64,000 nucleotides of DNA from Lachnospiraceae bacterium (GTDB lineage Bacteria; Bacillota; Clostridia; Lachnospirales; Lachnospiraceae): positions 1 through 64,000 of the forward strand of contig JAFVXW010000035.1 in the NCBI GenBank assembly GCA_017500935.1, given 5' to 3'. The notes under the pieces were generated by a model. The model was not told the origin of the DNA, did no database searches, and saw nothing but the letters and a program-made list of their open reading frames with translations. A program made the translations under genes and the position numbers. Positions 9,485 through 18,371 of this stretch are shown here, piece after piece (the first letter of the stretch is position 1; each line of letters starts with the position of its first letter).

Positions 9485-9883
9485 TTATGCAAATTTTGCC
9501 AGAACACCGTTGACAAATCCGGCAGAACCGTCCTGTCCGTAGCTCTTTGCCAGTTCAACCGCTTCGTTGATGGCAACACCGGTGGGCACTTCTTCGTCAA
9601 ATTTGATCTCATAAACCGCAAGACGGATGATGGTCAGATCCACCTTACCCATTCTCTGGGTATTCCAGCCTTTGGCTGTGGTGTTGATCATCTCGTCGAT
9701 CTCGCCAAGCTTTTCTGCGATCTTTTCATATTTGCCGGTGATATAGGCGATGTCCTTTTCGGAAGCTGCATTCTCTTCATCATCAAAAAACATCACGCAC
9801 TGATCGGGCATCTCATTTTTTTCATTAAATTCTACACGAAACAACAGTTTAAAAATCTGTTCTCTCTGTTCTCTTCTGGTCAT
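9485..9883 (-). CDS. nusB: Transcription antitermination factor NusB
   Basis: RNA-binding factor of the rRNA antitermination complex. The 132-aa all-helical protein starts MTRREQREQIFKLLFRVEF and ends with the typical AINEAVELAKSYGQDGSAGFVNGVLAKF. TCCTGG and similar purine-rich sequence precedes it on the coding strand. It lies 12 bp downstream of the Asp23-family gene, a pairing seen throughout Firmicutes. Confidence 0.97.
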   Translation of the reverse strand: MTRREQREQIFKLLFRVEFNEKNEMPDQCVMFFDDEENAASEKDIAYITGKYEKIAEKLGEIDEMINTTAKGWNTQRMGKVDLTIIRLAVYEIKFDEEVPTGVAINEAVELAKSYGQDGSAGFVNGVLAKFA

Positions 9884-9895
9884 AATTTCTCCTGG

Positions 9896-10279
9896 TCACT
9901 TTCCGGTATTCATATTGATGCCTGCAACACGCAGATTGACATCTGTCACTTCAAGTCCGGTCATGTTCTCAATGGCATTTTTTACGCGTTCCTGTACTTT
10001 CTGACTTGTTGAAGGAATATTATAACCATAATCCATCACAACGGTCAGTTCCACTTTTACAGTATTGCCATCCACTTCCACCTTCACGCCTTTGGTCAGA
10101 CTTTTCACACCAACCTTACTCATCAGTTCGTTGGAAATGGCGCCGCCGCTGCAGGAAACACCCTCCACTTCATTGGTCGCCAAAGAAGCGATCATTGCCA
10201 CTACTTCATCGGCAATCTGCACGGAACCGATATTGTCATCTTCATGAAGTACATACGTATTTTTATTTTCTTTTTCCAT
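9896..10279 (-). CDS. Asp23/Gls24 family envelope stress protein
   Basis: The 127-aa protein matches the Asp23/Gls24 family: IADEVVAMIASLATNEVEGV near residues 21-40, KVEVDGNTVKVELTVVMDYG near 64-83 and QKVQERVKNAIENMTGLEV near 93-111. Family members associate with the membrane via partners and are linked to cell-envelope homeostasis; the exact role here is unknown. It is the first gene of the operon running to recN, with GGAGGG upstream of the ATG and a promoter-like sequence about 30 bp further up. Confidence 0.93.
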   Translation of the reverse strand: MEKENKNTYVLHEDDNIGSVQIADEVVAMIASLATNEVEGVSCSGGAISNELMSKVGVKSLTKGVKVEVDGNTVKVELTVVMDYGYNIPSTSQKVQERVKNAIENMTGLEVTDVNLRVAGINMNTGK

Positions 10280-10308
10280 AAAGGACCCTCCTTTACACTA
10301 TTATTTTT

Positions 10309-10336
10309 ATTATAGCAAACTCAAAAGCATTTGCAT
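10309..10336 (-). promoter_or_regulatory. Probable sigma-A promoter of the asp23-nusB-...-recN operon
   Basis: A perfect TATAAT -10 box on the minus strand (bases 10,309-10,314) lies about 30 bp before the Asp23-family ATG. The -35 region is only a loose match (ATGCAA, 16-bp spacer), so the call rests mainly on the -10 and on its position in the only gap before this gene. Confidence 0.55.
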
Positions 10337-10346
10337 AGTCTTTTCC

Positions 10347-11510
10347 TTACGGCAGCCAGAAAGTCAATGTCTTTTTTTCTGCTGATTCCGCATAGGATAC
10401 CCTGTCTGCAGACAAAATTTTCAGAACCTGCTGCTTATTGAGCAAAATGTCATATACATCCTGATAAACAGACGCATCTGCGCACTGAAACGTTACACTC
10501 TCCATTCCTTTTTCCCGTGCAGCTGTCAGGATTTCTTTGATCTGTTCCGTATCGGCGCTTTCCACATACAAACCTTCCCTGCGGTAATAATTATTTGCCA
10601 CCGAATCACAGACCGGCCATTCTATGGCATCCGAAATAAGATGTGTATCCGCAATCTGCGTATCACTCACACACAGATAATCATAATTGACCGCCGCAAG
10701 TGAGGTAGCTGCCGGCTCCTGCGTCACACCAAGTGCAAAGGCAGCATCTCCCCATGTAGGGTCCACATGATACCATTCTTTGTCTGTACAGACCATCGCC
10801 CAGGCATGAGGCTGGCCATTTACAGTACCGCTGACCGATATACAGGGAATCCCTGTCAGGTGACATAAATACTGAAACGCCCTGGTGTAGCCCTGACACA
10901 CACTTTTTCCATATAAAAAAACAGACTGCATATTCTGCCCCTGCAGTGCATCTATATCATATTCTGCAGCAGAAATCACCGTTTCATACAGATATTTTAC
11001 CTTGCCGTAATCATCAAGCCCTGTCGGCATCTGCAAAATCCATTCACCGGCAATCTGGTCCATCAGCGCTGCTTTCTGTTCTGCCTCGTCTGCAGAAAGT
11101 GTATAGGTTCCTGAAAAAGTGATTTTTTGAACCTCGTCCCTAATCCGGTAAATCTGTGTCCGGTATCCGTCTACATAAAAAAACTCCGGATGGTCCGCCA
11201 TCACACATGCAAACACGCGGGAAATCTGCTCTTCCTCCCATGCCGATATCTCACATTCCGTCTGCATACAGCCCAGAATCTCTGCAATTTCCCGATAAAG
11301 GACTTTGTCCTCCGGCGCATCCAGCGTCTGATACGCTGTCAGATCTGTTCCGGCCATATCTGCAAAACCGGTATTTGGGGTCACGGCTGCGGCCTGTTCC
11401 GGTTCTTTTGTATCAATCTCCGGCTGCTGTTTTGGTATGGATATATTGCCTGCACAACCTGTACAAAATAAAATCAGGATCACAACAGGCAAAAACAGTT
11501 TCTTTCCCAT
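10347..11510 (-). CDS. Lipoprotein with transglutaminase-like domain
   Basis: The 387-aa protein begins with a lipoprotein signal (MGKKLFLPVVILILFCTGC, lipobox cysteine near 19), so it should be anchored on the outer face of the membrane. The C-terminal half holds a transglutaminase-like core with the full triad: Cys in GKSVCQGYTRAFQYL, His in GQPHAWAMV and Asp in WYHVDPTWGD. Such proteins are thought to act as peptidases or cell-wall cross-link enzymes rather than true transglutaminases; the substrate is unknown. It lies between prfC and the asp23 operon on the same strand. CCGGAGG precedes the ATG, next to a GGCAGCAC/GTGCTGCC hairpin. Confidence 0.9.
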   Translation of the reverse strand: MGKKLFLPVVILILFCTGCAGNISIPKQQPEIDTKEPEQAAAVTPNTGFADMAGTDLTAYQTLDAPEDKVLYREIAEILGCMQTECEISAWEEEQISRVFACVMADHPEFFYVDGYRTQIYRIRDEVQKITFSGTYTLSADEAEQKAALMDQIAGEWILQMPTGLDDYGKVKYLYETVISAAEYDIDALQGQNMQSVFLYGKSVCQGYTRAFQYLCHLTGIPCISVSGTVNGQPHAWAMVCTDKEWYHVDPTWGDAAFALGVTQEPAATSLAAVNYDYLCVSDTQIADTHLISDAIEWPVCDSVANNYYRREGLYVESADTEQIKEILTAAREKGMESVTFQCADASVYQDVYDILLNKQQVLKILSADRVSYAESAEKKTLTFWLP

Positions 11511-11584
11511 AACAACTACCTCCGGAGACGATGCGGCAGCACCGCCTGAAAAGACTGTGCTGCCACCAAAAAAACTCTATATGA

Positions 11585-13180
11585 TCAGTTACGTCCAAAC
11601 TCTGCAAGTACAAGTCCGGGGTTTCTGTCCAGAACCATGCCAACACTCCAGGAGTTGACAAACAAAAGCAGAGGATTGCCTTTAAGGTCTTTGACTTTAC
11701 GCATATCGGAAGTACCCACAATTTTGGAAAGATCCACTTCATCCTTATTTTCAATCCAGCGGATATGTTCATAAGGAAGGGGCTCTAACTTAATATCTAC
11801 GTTATATTCATTTTCCAGGCGGAATTTTAATACGTCAAACTGCAGAACACCGACAACGCCGACAATGATTTCTTCCATACCGGTGTTGAACTCCTGGAAA
11901 ATCTGGATTGCACCTTCCTGTGCGATCTGATTGATACCCTTGATGAACTGTTTGCGCTTCATGGTATCCACCTGACGCACACGTGCAAAATGCTCCGGTG
12001 CGAATGTGGGAATTCCTTCATAAGTAAACTGTTCTTTGGGCATACACAGGGTATCGCCAATGGAAAATACGCCCGGATCAAATACACCGATGATATCACC
12101 GGCATAGGCTTCTGTCAGGATCTTTCTGTCATTGGCCATGATCTGCTGGGGCTGTGACAGGCGCATGTTTCTGCCGCCCTGCACATGCTTTACTTCCATA
12201 TCTGCGTCAAACTTACCGGAACAGATACGCATAAACGCGATTCTGTCACGATGAGCCTTGTTCATATTTGCCTGAATCTTAAATACAAAGGCAGAGAAAT
12301 TATTTTCCGCAGGATCGATCAGCCCCTTGTCCGCTTTACGTGCAAGAGGTGTTGTGGTCATCTGCAAAAAATGCTGTAAAAAGATCTCTACACCAAAGTT
12401 GGTCAGCGCAGAACCAAAGAATACAGGAGTCAGAAGGCCTTCCTGCACCTGTTCCAGATCAAACTCTGCGCTGGCACCGTCCAGCAGTTCGATCTCACCG
12501 ATCAGCTTATCCTTTAAGTCCTCACCCACAAAACCGGTCAGCATGTCCAGTTCATCCAGCGGGATCTCGGTAGCTTCACCTTCCTTAGTACCTTTTTCTG
12601 TATCAGAATAGGTGATGACACACTGTTTATTGCGGTCATACACACCTTTGAAGCTCTTACCGGAACCGATGGGCCAGTTGATCGGGCAGGTTGCGATTCC
12701 CAGCTCCTTCTCAATCTCATCCAGCAGTTCAAAGGTGTCATTGGCATCTCTGTCCATCTTATTGATAAAAGTAAAGATCGGGATCTTTCTCATGACGCAG
12801 ACCTTAAACAGCTTGCGGGTCTGGGGTTCTACACCCTTGCTGGCGTCAATGACCATTACCGCAGAGTCAGCTGCCATCAGCGTACGGTATGTGTCCTCGG
12901 AGAAGTCCTGATGTCCGGGGGTATCCAGCAGGTTGATACAAAAACCGTCGTATTCAAACTGCAACACGGAAGAAGTAACCGAAATACCTCTCTGTTTTTC
13001 GATCTCCATCCAGTCAGATACCGCGTGACGCGCAGTTGCCTTACCTTTTACGGAACCGGCCAGATTGATCGCACCGCCGTAAAGCAAAAACTTCTCTGTC
13101 AGAGTTGTCTTACCTGCGTCGGGGTGGGAAATGATCGCAAACGTCCTTCTTCTGTTGATTTCTTCTTTTATGCTGCTCAA
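11585..13180 (-). CDS. prfC: Peptide chain release factor 3
   Basis: GTPase that recycles RF1/RF2 from the ribosome. G1 motif SHPDAGKTTL, G3 DTPGHQDF and G4 NKMDRD are all present. I place the start at a TTG (13,180), giving 531 aa (LSSIKEEINRRRTFAII...). GGAGG lies 8 bases before it, and this length agrees with known RF3 (about 529 aa). An ATG 20 codons upstream is open but has no good ribosome site and adds residues not expected in the family. The C-terminal part (YEHIRWIE...) is complete. Confidence 0.95.
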   Translation of the reverse strand: MSSIKEEINRRRTFAIISHPDAGKTTLTEKFLLYGGAINLAGSVKGKATARHAVSDWMEIEKQRGISVTSSVLQFEYDGFCINLLDTPGHQDFSEDTYRTLMAADSAVMVIDASKGVEPQTRKLFKVCVMRKIPIFTFINKMDRDANDTFELLDEIEKELGIATCPINWPIGSGKSFKGVYDRNKQCVITYSDTEKGTKEGEATEIPLDELDMLTGFVGEDLKDKLIGEIELLDGASAEFDLEQVQEGLLTPVFFGSALTNFGVEIFLQHFLQMTTTPLARKADKGLIDPAENNFSAFVFKIQANMNKAHRDRIAFMRICSGKFDADMEVKHVQGGRNMRLSQPQQIMANDRKILTEAYAGDIIGVFDPGVFSIGDTLCMPKEQFTYEGIPTFAPEHFARVRQVDTMKRKQFIKGINQIAQEGAIQIFQEFNTGMEEIIVGVVGVLQFDVLKFRLENEYNVDIKLEPLPYEHIRWIENKDEVDLSKIVGTSDMRKVKDLKGNPLLLFVNSWSVGMVLDRNPGLVLAEFGRN

Positions 13181-13332
13181 TATATCTTCCTCCAAATCTG
13201 TATATATCTGAAACGTCTCATGGCTGCCAGACTGCATCAACGTTTATTCTGCCAATGAAACCGCTTTCTGTCAATAAAAATTATGTGTTTTTACAGAACT
13301 GTTCCGTACCTTCACAGCTCCGTTCCGGAAAT

Positions 13333-14490
13333 TTATTCTGCAAGCATGGAACTGCCTTCAAATACAGGCACGACATCAAAATAATCCAGCACCGTTGCCG
13401 CAATATCCGTAAAGCTGCTGCGGGTTCCAAGATTGGCTGCTTCCACCTTCTGTCCAGTCATCACAAAAGGCACATACTCTCTGGTATGATCCGTGGTCTT
13501 TTCATAGCCGGGATCGCAGCCGTGGTCAGCCGTGATCATCAGAATGTCCTCTTCCCCAAGCTTTGAAAGCATCTGCGGCAGCATACTGTCAAAATAAGTC
13601 AGTGCTTTCGCATAACCGTCCACATCTCTTCTGTGTCCGTATGCAGAATCATAATCCACCAGATTCACAAAACACAGACCTTCAAACTCCTTCTCCATAT
13701 AGGCAAGTGTCTTTGCAATGCCGTCTTCATTGCTGCTTGTGTAAGTGTATTCGGTCACGGATTTTCCTGCAAAAATGTCTCTGATCTTGCCCACGCCGAT
13801 CACTGCATATCCTGCCTGCGCCAGCTGGTCAAGCATGGTTGTCCTGGGCGGCTTTAAGGAGTAATCATGTCTTCTGGACGTACGCACAAATGCCCCCTCT
13901 TCACCGACAAAAGGACGCGCGATCACTCTGCCCACACCGTGTTCACCCTGCAGAATCTCCCGCGCGATCTCACAGTAACGGTATAATTCCTCCACAGGCA
14001 CCACATCTTCATGGGCTGCAATCTGAAATACACTGTCCGCTGAGGTATATACGATCAGATCTCCTGTGCGCATATGCTCTGCACCGTAATCTGCGATCAC
14101 CTCAGTTCCGGAATAAGGCCGGTTGCATAAAACACCCCTGCCAACAGCTTTTGAAAAAGCATCCAGCACCTCTGCAGGAAATCCGTCCGGATATACAGGA
14201 AGCGGTCTTTGCGACACAATACCGGAAATCTCCCAGTGACCGATGGTCGTATCTTTTCCTTTGGAGGCTTCCGTAAGTCTGGCGATCCGTCCGCTGTATG
14301 CAGCATCCGTCTGTTTCCAGTCAATGCCGTCTATATGAAACAGTCCCAGTTTTTCCATATTGGGCATGGAAAAATAAGAACTCTTTGCTGCTGATTTTAA
14401 GGTGTTGGTTCCCTCATCACCATACATAGCAGCATCGGGCATTGCCCCGATCCCCACACTGTCAAGTACGATCAGAAATACTCTCTTCAC
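13333..14490 (-). CDS. deoB: Phosphopentomutase
   Basis: Interconverts ribose or deoxyribose 1- and 5-phosphates in nucleoside salvage. An alkaline-phosphatase-superfamily metalloenzyme: VLDSVGIGAMPDA at the N-terminus supplies the first metal-binding Asp, KGKDTTIGHWE holds the phospho-acceptor Thr, and DILMITADHGCDP carries C-terminal metal ligands. The start is taken as GTG at 14,490 (385 aa) because AAGGAGTG lies 9 bases before it; an upstream ATG would add 18 unlikely residues. No purine nucleoside phosphorylase gene is adjacent. Confidence 0.95.
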   Translation of the reverse strand: MKRVFLIVLDSVGIGAMPDAAMYGDEGTNTLKSAAKSSYFSMPNMEKLGLFHIDGIDWKQTDAAYSGRIARLTEASKGKDTTIGHWEISGIVSQRPLPVYPDGFPAEVLDAFSKAVGRGVLCNRPYSGTEVIADYGAEHMRTGDLIVYTSADSVFQIAAHEDVVPVEELYRYCEIAREILQGEHGVGRVIARPFVGEEGAFVRTSRRHDYSLKPPRTTMLDQLAQAGYAVIGVGKIRDIFAGKSVTEYTYTSSNEDGIAKTLAYMEKEFEGLCFVNLVDYDSAYGHRRDVDGYAKALTYFDSMLPQMLSKLGEEDILMITADHGCDPGYEKTTDHTREYVPFVMTGQKVEAANLGTRSSFTDIAATVLDYFDVVPVFEGSSMLAE

Positions 14491-14845
14491 TGTTCTTTCA
14501 CTCCTTTTTGTACCTTTCCTAAAAATAGTGTGCGCAAAGCGCACACTCCGCGCCTAAGCGATTGTAATCGCATGCGCGGCTTGCCGTAAGGCAACATTTA
14601 CCGACGATCGCTGATCGTCTGAGCGCGAGTGCGCATATACGTGTTTTTTTGTACGATAGGAAACAAAGTTTCCTATCGTACAAAAAGACAGCTCCAAAAA
14701 GCGGCGCTGCAGGTGTCATTTTAAGGAAACGCCAAAACCTCCGGCGTCTCCTTAGTTTACCACATTCCGTCACTTTGCGCACGTTTTTTCTCGCATACAT
14801 ACGCATAATTATACTGTCTTTCCAGGGGGCCGCCGCCCGTTTCCC
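14491..14845. repeat. Gene-free stretch with six consecutive hairpins
   Basis: The 355-bp gap between spoIIIAH and deoB holds these inverted repeats. 14,527-14,547 has a 9-bp stem with an AAA loop. 14,548-14,579 is a nested CCGCGC...GCGCGG with inner GCGATT/AATCGC. 14,581-14,594 is TTGCC/GGCAA. 14,603-14,619 is GACGATC/GATCGTC. 14,646-14,686 has a 19-bp perfect stem with an AAA loop ending in a T run. 14,723-14,753 has an 11-bp stem with one mismatch around the GGAAACGCC core. The long fifth one resembles a bidirectional terminator. No supported gene is present. Confidence 0.85.
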
Positions 14846-15619
14846 TTACTGTCCGGTCAGCGGATTGATCACAATATTATAAGCAGCGATCCCTGTTTTT
14901 CTCGCCACGATATCTTCGATCTGCGCACACTGGGCATCTGTCAGTGTCTGCAGTCCCACCACCACATCTGCAGTATCTTCCGTGATCGTCACCACCGCAC
15001 TTTCAAAGCCTTTTGCTTCCAGAAGAATCTCTGCCGCAGATTCACGCTCTGCTCTCTGTGTCAGTTCGATCATATCCGTCACAGCTTCCTGCTTCTGCGC
15101 CTCCGGAATATTGGCATTGTTGATGATCTCCAGAAGTGTTTCCTTATTCTTTGCACGGGTCTGTTCCTTTAACAGACGGGCACCTGATAATACAGAAAGT
15201 CCTGCAGAACTGGTATAAACCGCTTCTCCCGGTGTCTCACCATCCAAAACCTCGGCATCCTGCACAGACACATCCATTCCCGTATCCGTAAGTCCCTCTG
15301 CCTCCTCTTCATCCACAAGCTCCGAAGCCACAGAAATACGGCTGGTATCCAGAAGCTGCATATCCTCATCCAGAAAATTCTCCACCGCAAGCTCTTCTCC
15401 TGCCGGATCAAGGCTGTAAATATCTGCTGCAATATCCTCTTGTGACAGATCCAAAAGCGCTGTCAGTTCCCCGTCGGAAACCGCTGCATCTGCACTTACC
15501 AGCTCTTCCTCTTCAATCTTGGTTCCTGCAAAATTCAGGTATCCCGCTACTGCGATCATGATGGCCAGCGCTGTGATCATGACCTGATTTCGTTTGAACA
15601 TATTCTTCAATTCCTGCAC
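14846..15619 (-). CDS. spoIIIAH: Stage III sporulation protein AH
   Basis: Mother-cell membrane protein that, with SpoIIQ or a substitute, forms the channel between mother cell and forespore. The 257-aa protein has one N-terminal membrane segment (about 14-30, VMITALAIMIAVAGYLNF), a long acidic linker, and a C-terminal YscJ/FliF-type ring domain (about 155-257, ETLLEIINN...AEILLEAKGFESAVVTI...VVVGLQTLT). It is the last gene of the spoIIIA operon, 17 bp after spoIIIAG. Confidence 0.93.
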   Translation of the reverse strand: MQELKNMFKRNQVMITALAIMIAVAGYLNFAGTKIEEEELVSADAAVSDGELTALLDLSQEDIAADIYSLDPAGEELAVENFLDEDMQLLDTSRISVASELVDEEEAEGLTDTGMDVSVQDAEVLDGETPGEAVYTSSAGLSVLSGARLLKEQTRAKNKETLLEIINNANIPEAQKQEAVTDMIELTQRAERESAAEILLEAKGFESAVVTITEDTADVVVGLQTLTDAQCAQIEDIVARKTGIAAYNIVINPLTGQ

Positions 15620-15636
15620 CCTTTCTGCTTGCGCCC

Positions 15637-16197
15637 CTATTTCATCTTTGCTACTCTAATCTTATGAGGTTCCAGCCCAAATAATGCCTCTATCATCTCT
15701 GTGATCTGTTTTTGTATCAGCGGTTTGTCACCGCCCTGAGCCAGCACTGTCACACCGCTTACCTGCGCGGCAAGGGTCTTTACCACATATGGCGTCTTAC
15801 TGCCCTGGGAATCTGTCATGATCACTGTTTCCTGCGTATAAGGAATCTCTTCCTGCTGTGCTGCAGACTGCCATCCGGCAGCTGTCCGGTCTTTTTCCAC
15901 AATCTTTTCTTCGGATGCCGAATACTGGATCAGAACCTTCACCTCTCCGGCTCCCTCCATACAGGACAAAAATTCCTCCAGCCGTCCTTCCATCGTCTGT
16001 TCCTTTTGTATTTCCTGTCCGTTTTTTTCTATCATACTCTCAGTGCTGTCCAATAAAACGGACTCTTGATTGGAATCTGCATCTTTTTTTTCTGTCGGAA
16101 CTGCGATCACCAAAAGCAAAAGCCCCAGCAGAAAAACCACGATCATATTTTCCTTTTTCAAAAAGGGTTTCCATTTTTTTCTGCCGTCAATCAACAA
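15637..16197 (-). CDS. spoIIIAG: Stage III sporulation protein AG
   Basis: Ring-forming component of the SpoIIIA-SpoIIQ feeding-tube complex. The 186-aa protein has one membrane segment (about 19-34, MIVVFLLGLLLLVIAV) and a ring-building domain (RLEEFLSCMEGAGEVKVLIQY...GVTVLAQGGDKPLIQKQITEMIEALFGLEPHKIRV). It overlaps the end of spoIIIAF by 11 bases, indicating coupled translation. Confidence 0.93.
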   Translation of the reverse strand: MLIDGRKKWKPFLKKENMIVVFLLGLLLLVIAVPTEKKDADSNQESVLLDSTESMIEKNGQEIQKEQTMEGRLEEFLSCMEGAGEVKVLIQYSASEEKIVEKDRTAAGWQSAAQQEEIPYTQETVIMTDSQGSKTPYVVKTLAAQVSGVTVLAQGGDKPLIQKQITEMIEALFGLEPHKIRVAKMK

Positions 16198-16684
16198 TTC
16201 TCACCTCCAGCTCTCCTTCTGCCAGGTTCAGGATTTCCAAAAAGGATGCTTCCAGTTTTTCTTTTAAATCAGAAATTCCCCTGTCAGTATACAGACTTCC
16301 CACTTCAACACTGCATCTGCCTTCTTCCATAAAAACCCTCTCGATCCGGACTCCCTGTCTTTTTGCCTCCTCTGACAGCTGCTGTTCGATGGAAAGTACC
16401 GCCCCCTCCCAGACATAAGAGGTACTTTCTGCATCCATCAGACTCAGTTTATCCAAAAAAGTATCATTTTCCTGTTCAAACTGTGCCAGCCAGGCGGCAA
16501 AATCCGGTTTTGCATCTATTTTTCCAATTGAAAGAACAGGCTCTGCAAGCTGCACCAAAACCAGCATGGAGAGAATCATTTTTCCATATTTTGCATACTT
16601 TTTTCCCGGGCCAAGGTACAAAAGGACCTGTGCTCCCAGCATAAATACAGCAACTTCCTGCAGTGTCCGCAGCAAATGACTCAT
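16187..16684 (-). CDS. spoIIIAF: Stage III sporulation protein AF
   Basis: Membrane component of the SpoIIIA complex. The 165-aa protein has two N-terminal membrane segments (about 7-25 and 36-52) and a soluble C-terminal domain (about 100-165, GVRIERVFMEEGRCSVEVG...). It lies between spoIIIAE (2-bp gap) and spoIIIAG (overlap). Sequence is poorly conserved in this family, so the call depends partly on operon position. Confidence 0.9.
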   Translation of the reverse strand: MSHLLRTLQEVAVFMLGAQVLLYLGPGKKYAKYGKMILSMLVLVQLAEPVLSIGKIDAKPDFAAWLAQFEQENDTFLDKLSLMDAESTSYVWEGAVLSIEQQLSEEAKRQGVRIERVFMEEGRCSVEVGSLYTDRGISDLKEKLEASFLEILNLAEGELEVRIVD

Positions 16685-16686
16685 AC

Positions 16687-17736
16687 TCAGTTCCTTCCCA
16701 CAAGACAGGCAACCACCGCGATTAAAATGACAAAACCGCCGGAGGCTGTCACGCAGATACGCAGCATCAAAAAGATCACTTCACCGGTCCTTGTCACACA
16801 GGACGTCAGCCTTTTATCCGCAACAATGCCGATCAGCGCGCCGCTTATTTTCAATAAAAGTCCGTACAAAAGCAGCTTTATACAGGGTATGACCGTTAAT
16901 ACCAGGATCAGTACCAGTGCAAAAACACCGATGCTGTTTTTGACTAAGACCGCAGACCCCCACAAAAGCTGTGCAGTTCCTTCTGCCATATCTCCAATCC
17001 CCGGGATCACTGCAACCGTTTTCTGCGCAGCAGTCCTTTTTAACCCGTCCAGCACCGGCGCCACCATGGATTGCAGTACGCTCAATCCCGTCACAGACGT
17101 AACAGCAGTCTTTAAAAGAACTCTTACCCCTTTTTCAATCAGTTCTGTCAGGGAAGACAGCTTATCCCCCTCCCAGATTCCATTCATAAACAGTAAAAGC
17201 ATCATCGCAGACAGTGCCGGCAGACAGATTTTTTCAAGGACAGTCTGCAAAACCGTCAGCAAAAGCAGCACGATCTGATAATATCCTGCCGCAGTCAGAC
17301 TGCCGGCTGCTGCCGATAAAGACAGACATAAAGCAGGAAACGTCAGTCTGCAAAACTGCCCCAAAAGTACAAGAAACTCCTCTGCCGCCTGCATACAGAC
17401 AAAAAAGATCCTGAATAAAACCGCCAGAAGCAGCAGATAAAAAACAGCATATCCAACCTGTGCTGTCTGGTGATTTTCAAACCCGGTCAGAAAACTGGTC
17501 ACAAGCACCGATAAGATCCCCAAAATCAAAATAGAACTCATCAGATTTTTCATTCCGGCAGCCTGTCCTGTCAGGGTATGCGCCAGACTTTCGCAAACCA
17601 TCCAGAATACCTGCTTTAATTCCCCCTGTAAAATCAGTTCCCACATTTTTTTTGTATCCAGTGTCAGCTGGGGAAAAAAGCTGTCCAGTTTTGTCATCAG
17701 CTCTGTCAGATTCAGCTGCTGCAGATAATGTTCCAT
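16687..17736 (-). CDS. spoIIIAE: Stage III sporulation protein AE
   Basis: Polytopic membrane protein of the mother-cell SpoIIIA complex. The 349-aa protein has about eight hydrophobic segments and family stretches such as LLLLTVLQTVLEKICLPAL, GVRVLLKTAVTSVTGLSVLQSM and QKTVAVIPGIGDMAEGTAQ. It is shorter than many relatives (about 390 aa) because it lacks an N-terminal signal-like extension. No upstream in-frame extension with a good start was seen before spoIIIAD ends, 9 bp away. Confidence 0.94.
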   Translation of the reverse strand: MEHYLQQLNLTELMTKLDSFFPQLTLDTKKMWELILQGELKQVFWMVCESLAHTLTGQAAGMKNLMSSILILGILSVLVTSFLTGFENHQTAQVGYAVFYLLLLAVLFRIFFVCMQAAEEFLVLLGQFCRLTFPALCLSLSAAAGSLTAAGYYQIVLLLLTVLQTVLEKICLPALSAMMLLLFMNGIWEGDKLSSLTELIEKGVRVLLKTAVTSVTGLSVLQSMVAPVLDGLKRTAAQKTVAVIPGIGDMAEGTAQLLWGSAVLVKNSIGVFALVLILVLTVIPCIKLLLYGLLLKISGALIGIVADKRLTSCVTRTGEVIFLMLRICVTASGGFVILIAVVACLVGRN

Positions 17737-17745
17737 CCATCTTCC

Positions 17746-18138
17746 TCACCCTGCAAATCCTGCGATCGTTTCGGCAAGTGCTAAAAAAACCGGCATTCCC
17801 ATAAATAAAATGGCAATCTTGCCAAACATTTCAATCTGCCCTGCCGCAGCCGAAAAACCGCAGTCCTTACAGATTCCCGCCGCAAACTCACACAGCCAGG
17901 TGATTCCGGTCACTTTCAAAAGCAGCGCAAAATATTCCTTTTTGGAAGCTGCATAGGCCAAAAGTCCCGATAGCTGCTCTTTTACCTGTACCATATAGGC
18001 CACTGTGCATCCAAAGATCATCATGGCAGCCGCCATGCCGACCACAATCTGGTATTCCTGTTTCTGGGACCGAAAGATCAGACCCACAAGCGCTCCCAAA
18101 ATCGCCAGTATGCTGACCTTCATCATATCCATCTGCAT
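17746..18138 (-). CDS. spoIIIAD: Stage III sporulation protein AD
   Basis: The 130-aa membrane protein has four hydrophobic segments and the family pattern VSILAILGALVGLIFRSQKQEYQIVVGMAAAMMIF...KEYFALLLKVTGITWLCEFAAGICKDCGFSAAAGQIEMFGK (listed in parts). It is closely related in fold to SpoIIIAC upstream (16-bp gap). It is part of the mother-cell side of the SpoIIIA channel. Confidence 0.94.
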   Translation of the reverse strand: MQMDMMKVSILAILGALVGLIFRSQKQEYQIVVGMAAAMMIFGCTVAYMVQVKEQLSGLLAYAASKKEYFALLLKVTGITWLCEFAAGICKDCGFSAAAGQIEMFGKIAILFMGMPVFLALAETIAGFAG

Positions 18139-18154
18139 GCCGAAAGCCTCTCTT

Positions 18155-18349
18155 TCACAATGAAAACAAATTCTGGATCGTTGTAAAAAGCTCGTAAATA
18201 TACGGTACGATCCATCCCAGCACCAGGATCAGAGCCGCCAAAGACAATAAAAAGGCATGTTCTTCCCTGCCGCTGTGCTTTAACACCTGGCTTAAGATAG
18301 TGACAAGGATCCCCACCGCCGCTATTTTAAATATCAGACTGACTCCCAT
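18155..18349 (-). CDS. spoIIIAC: Stage III sporulation protein AC
   Basis: Small membrane protein of 64 aa (MGVSLIFKIAAVGILVTIL...) with two hydrophobic segments. I start it at the ATG at 18,349, which gives the usual family length and follows AAGGGTGGG. An upstream in-frame ATG (18,406) would overlap spoIIIAB and add 19 charged residues. It sits between spoIIIAB and spoIIIAD. Confidence 0.9.
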   Translation of the reverse strand: MGVSLIFKIAAVGILVTILSQVLKHSGREEHAFLLSLAALILVLGWIVPYIYELFTTIQNLFSL

Positions 18350-18371
18350 CCGTATTCCCACCCTTTTCTTG

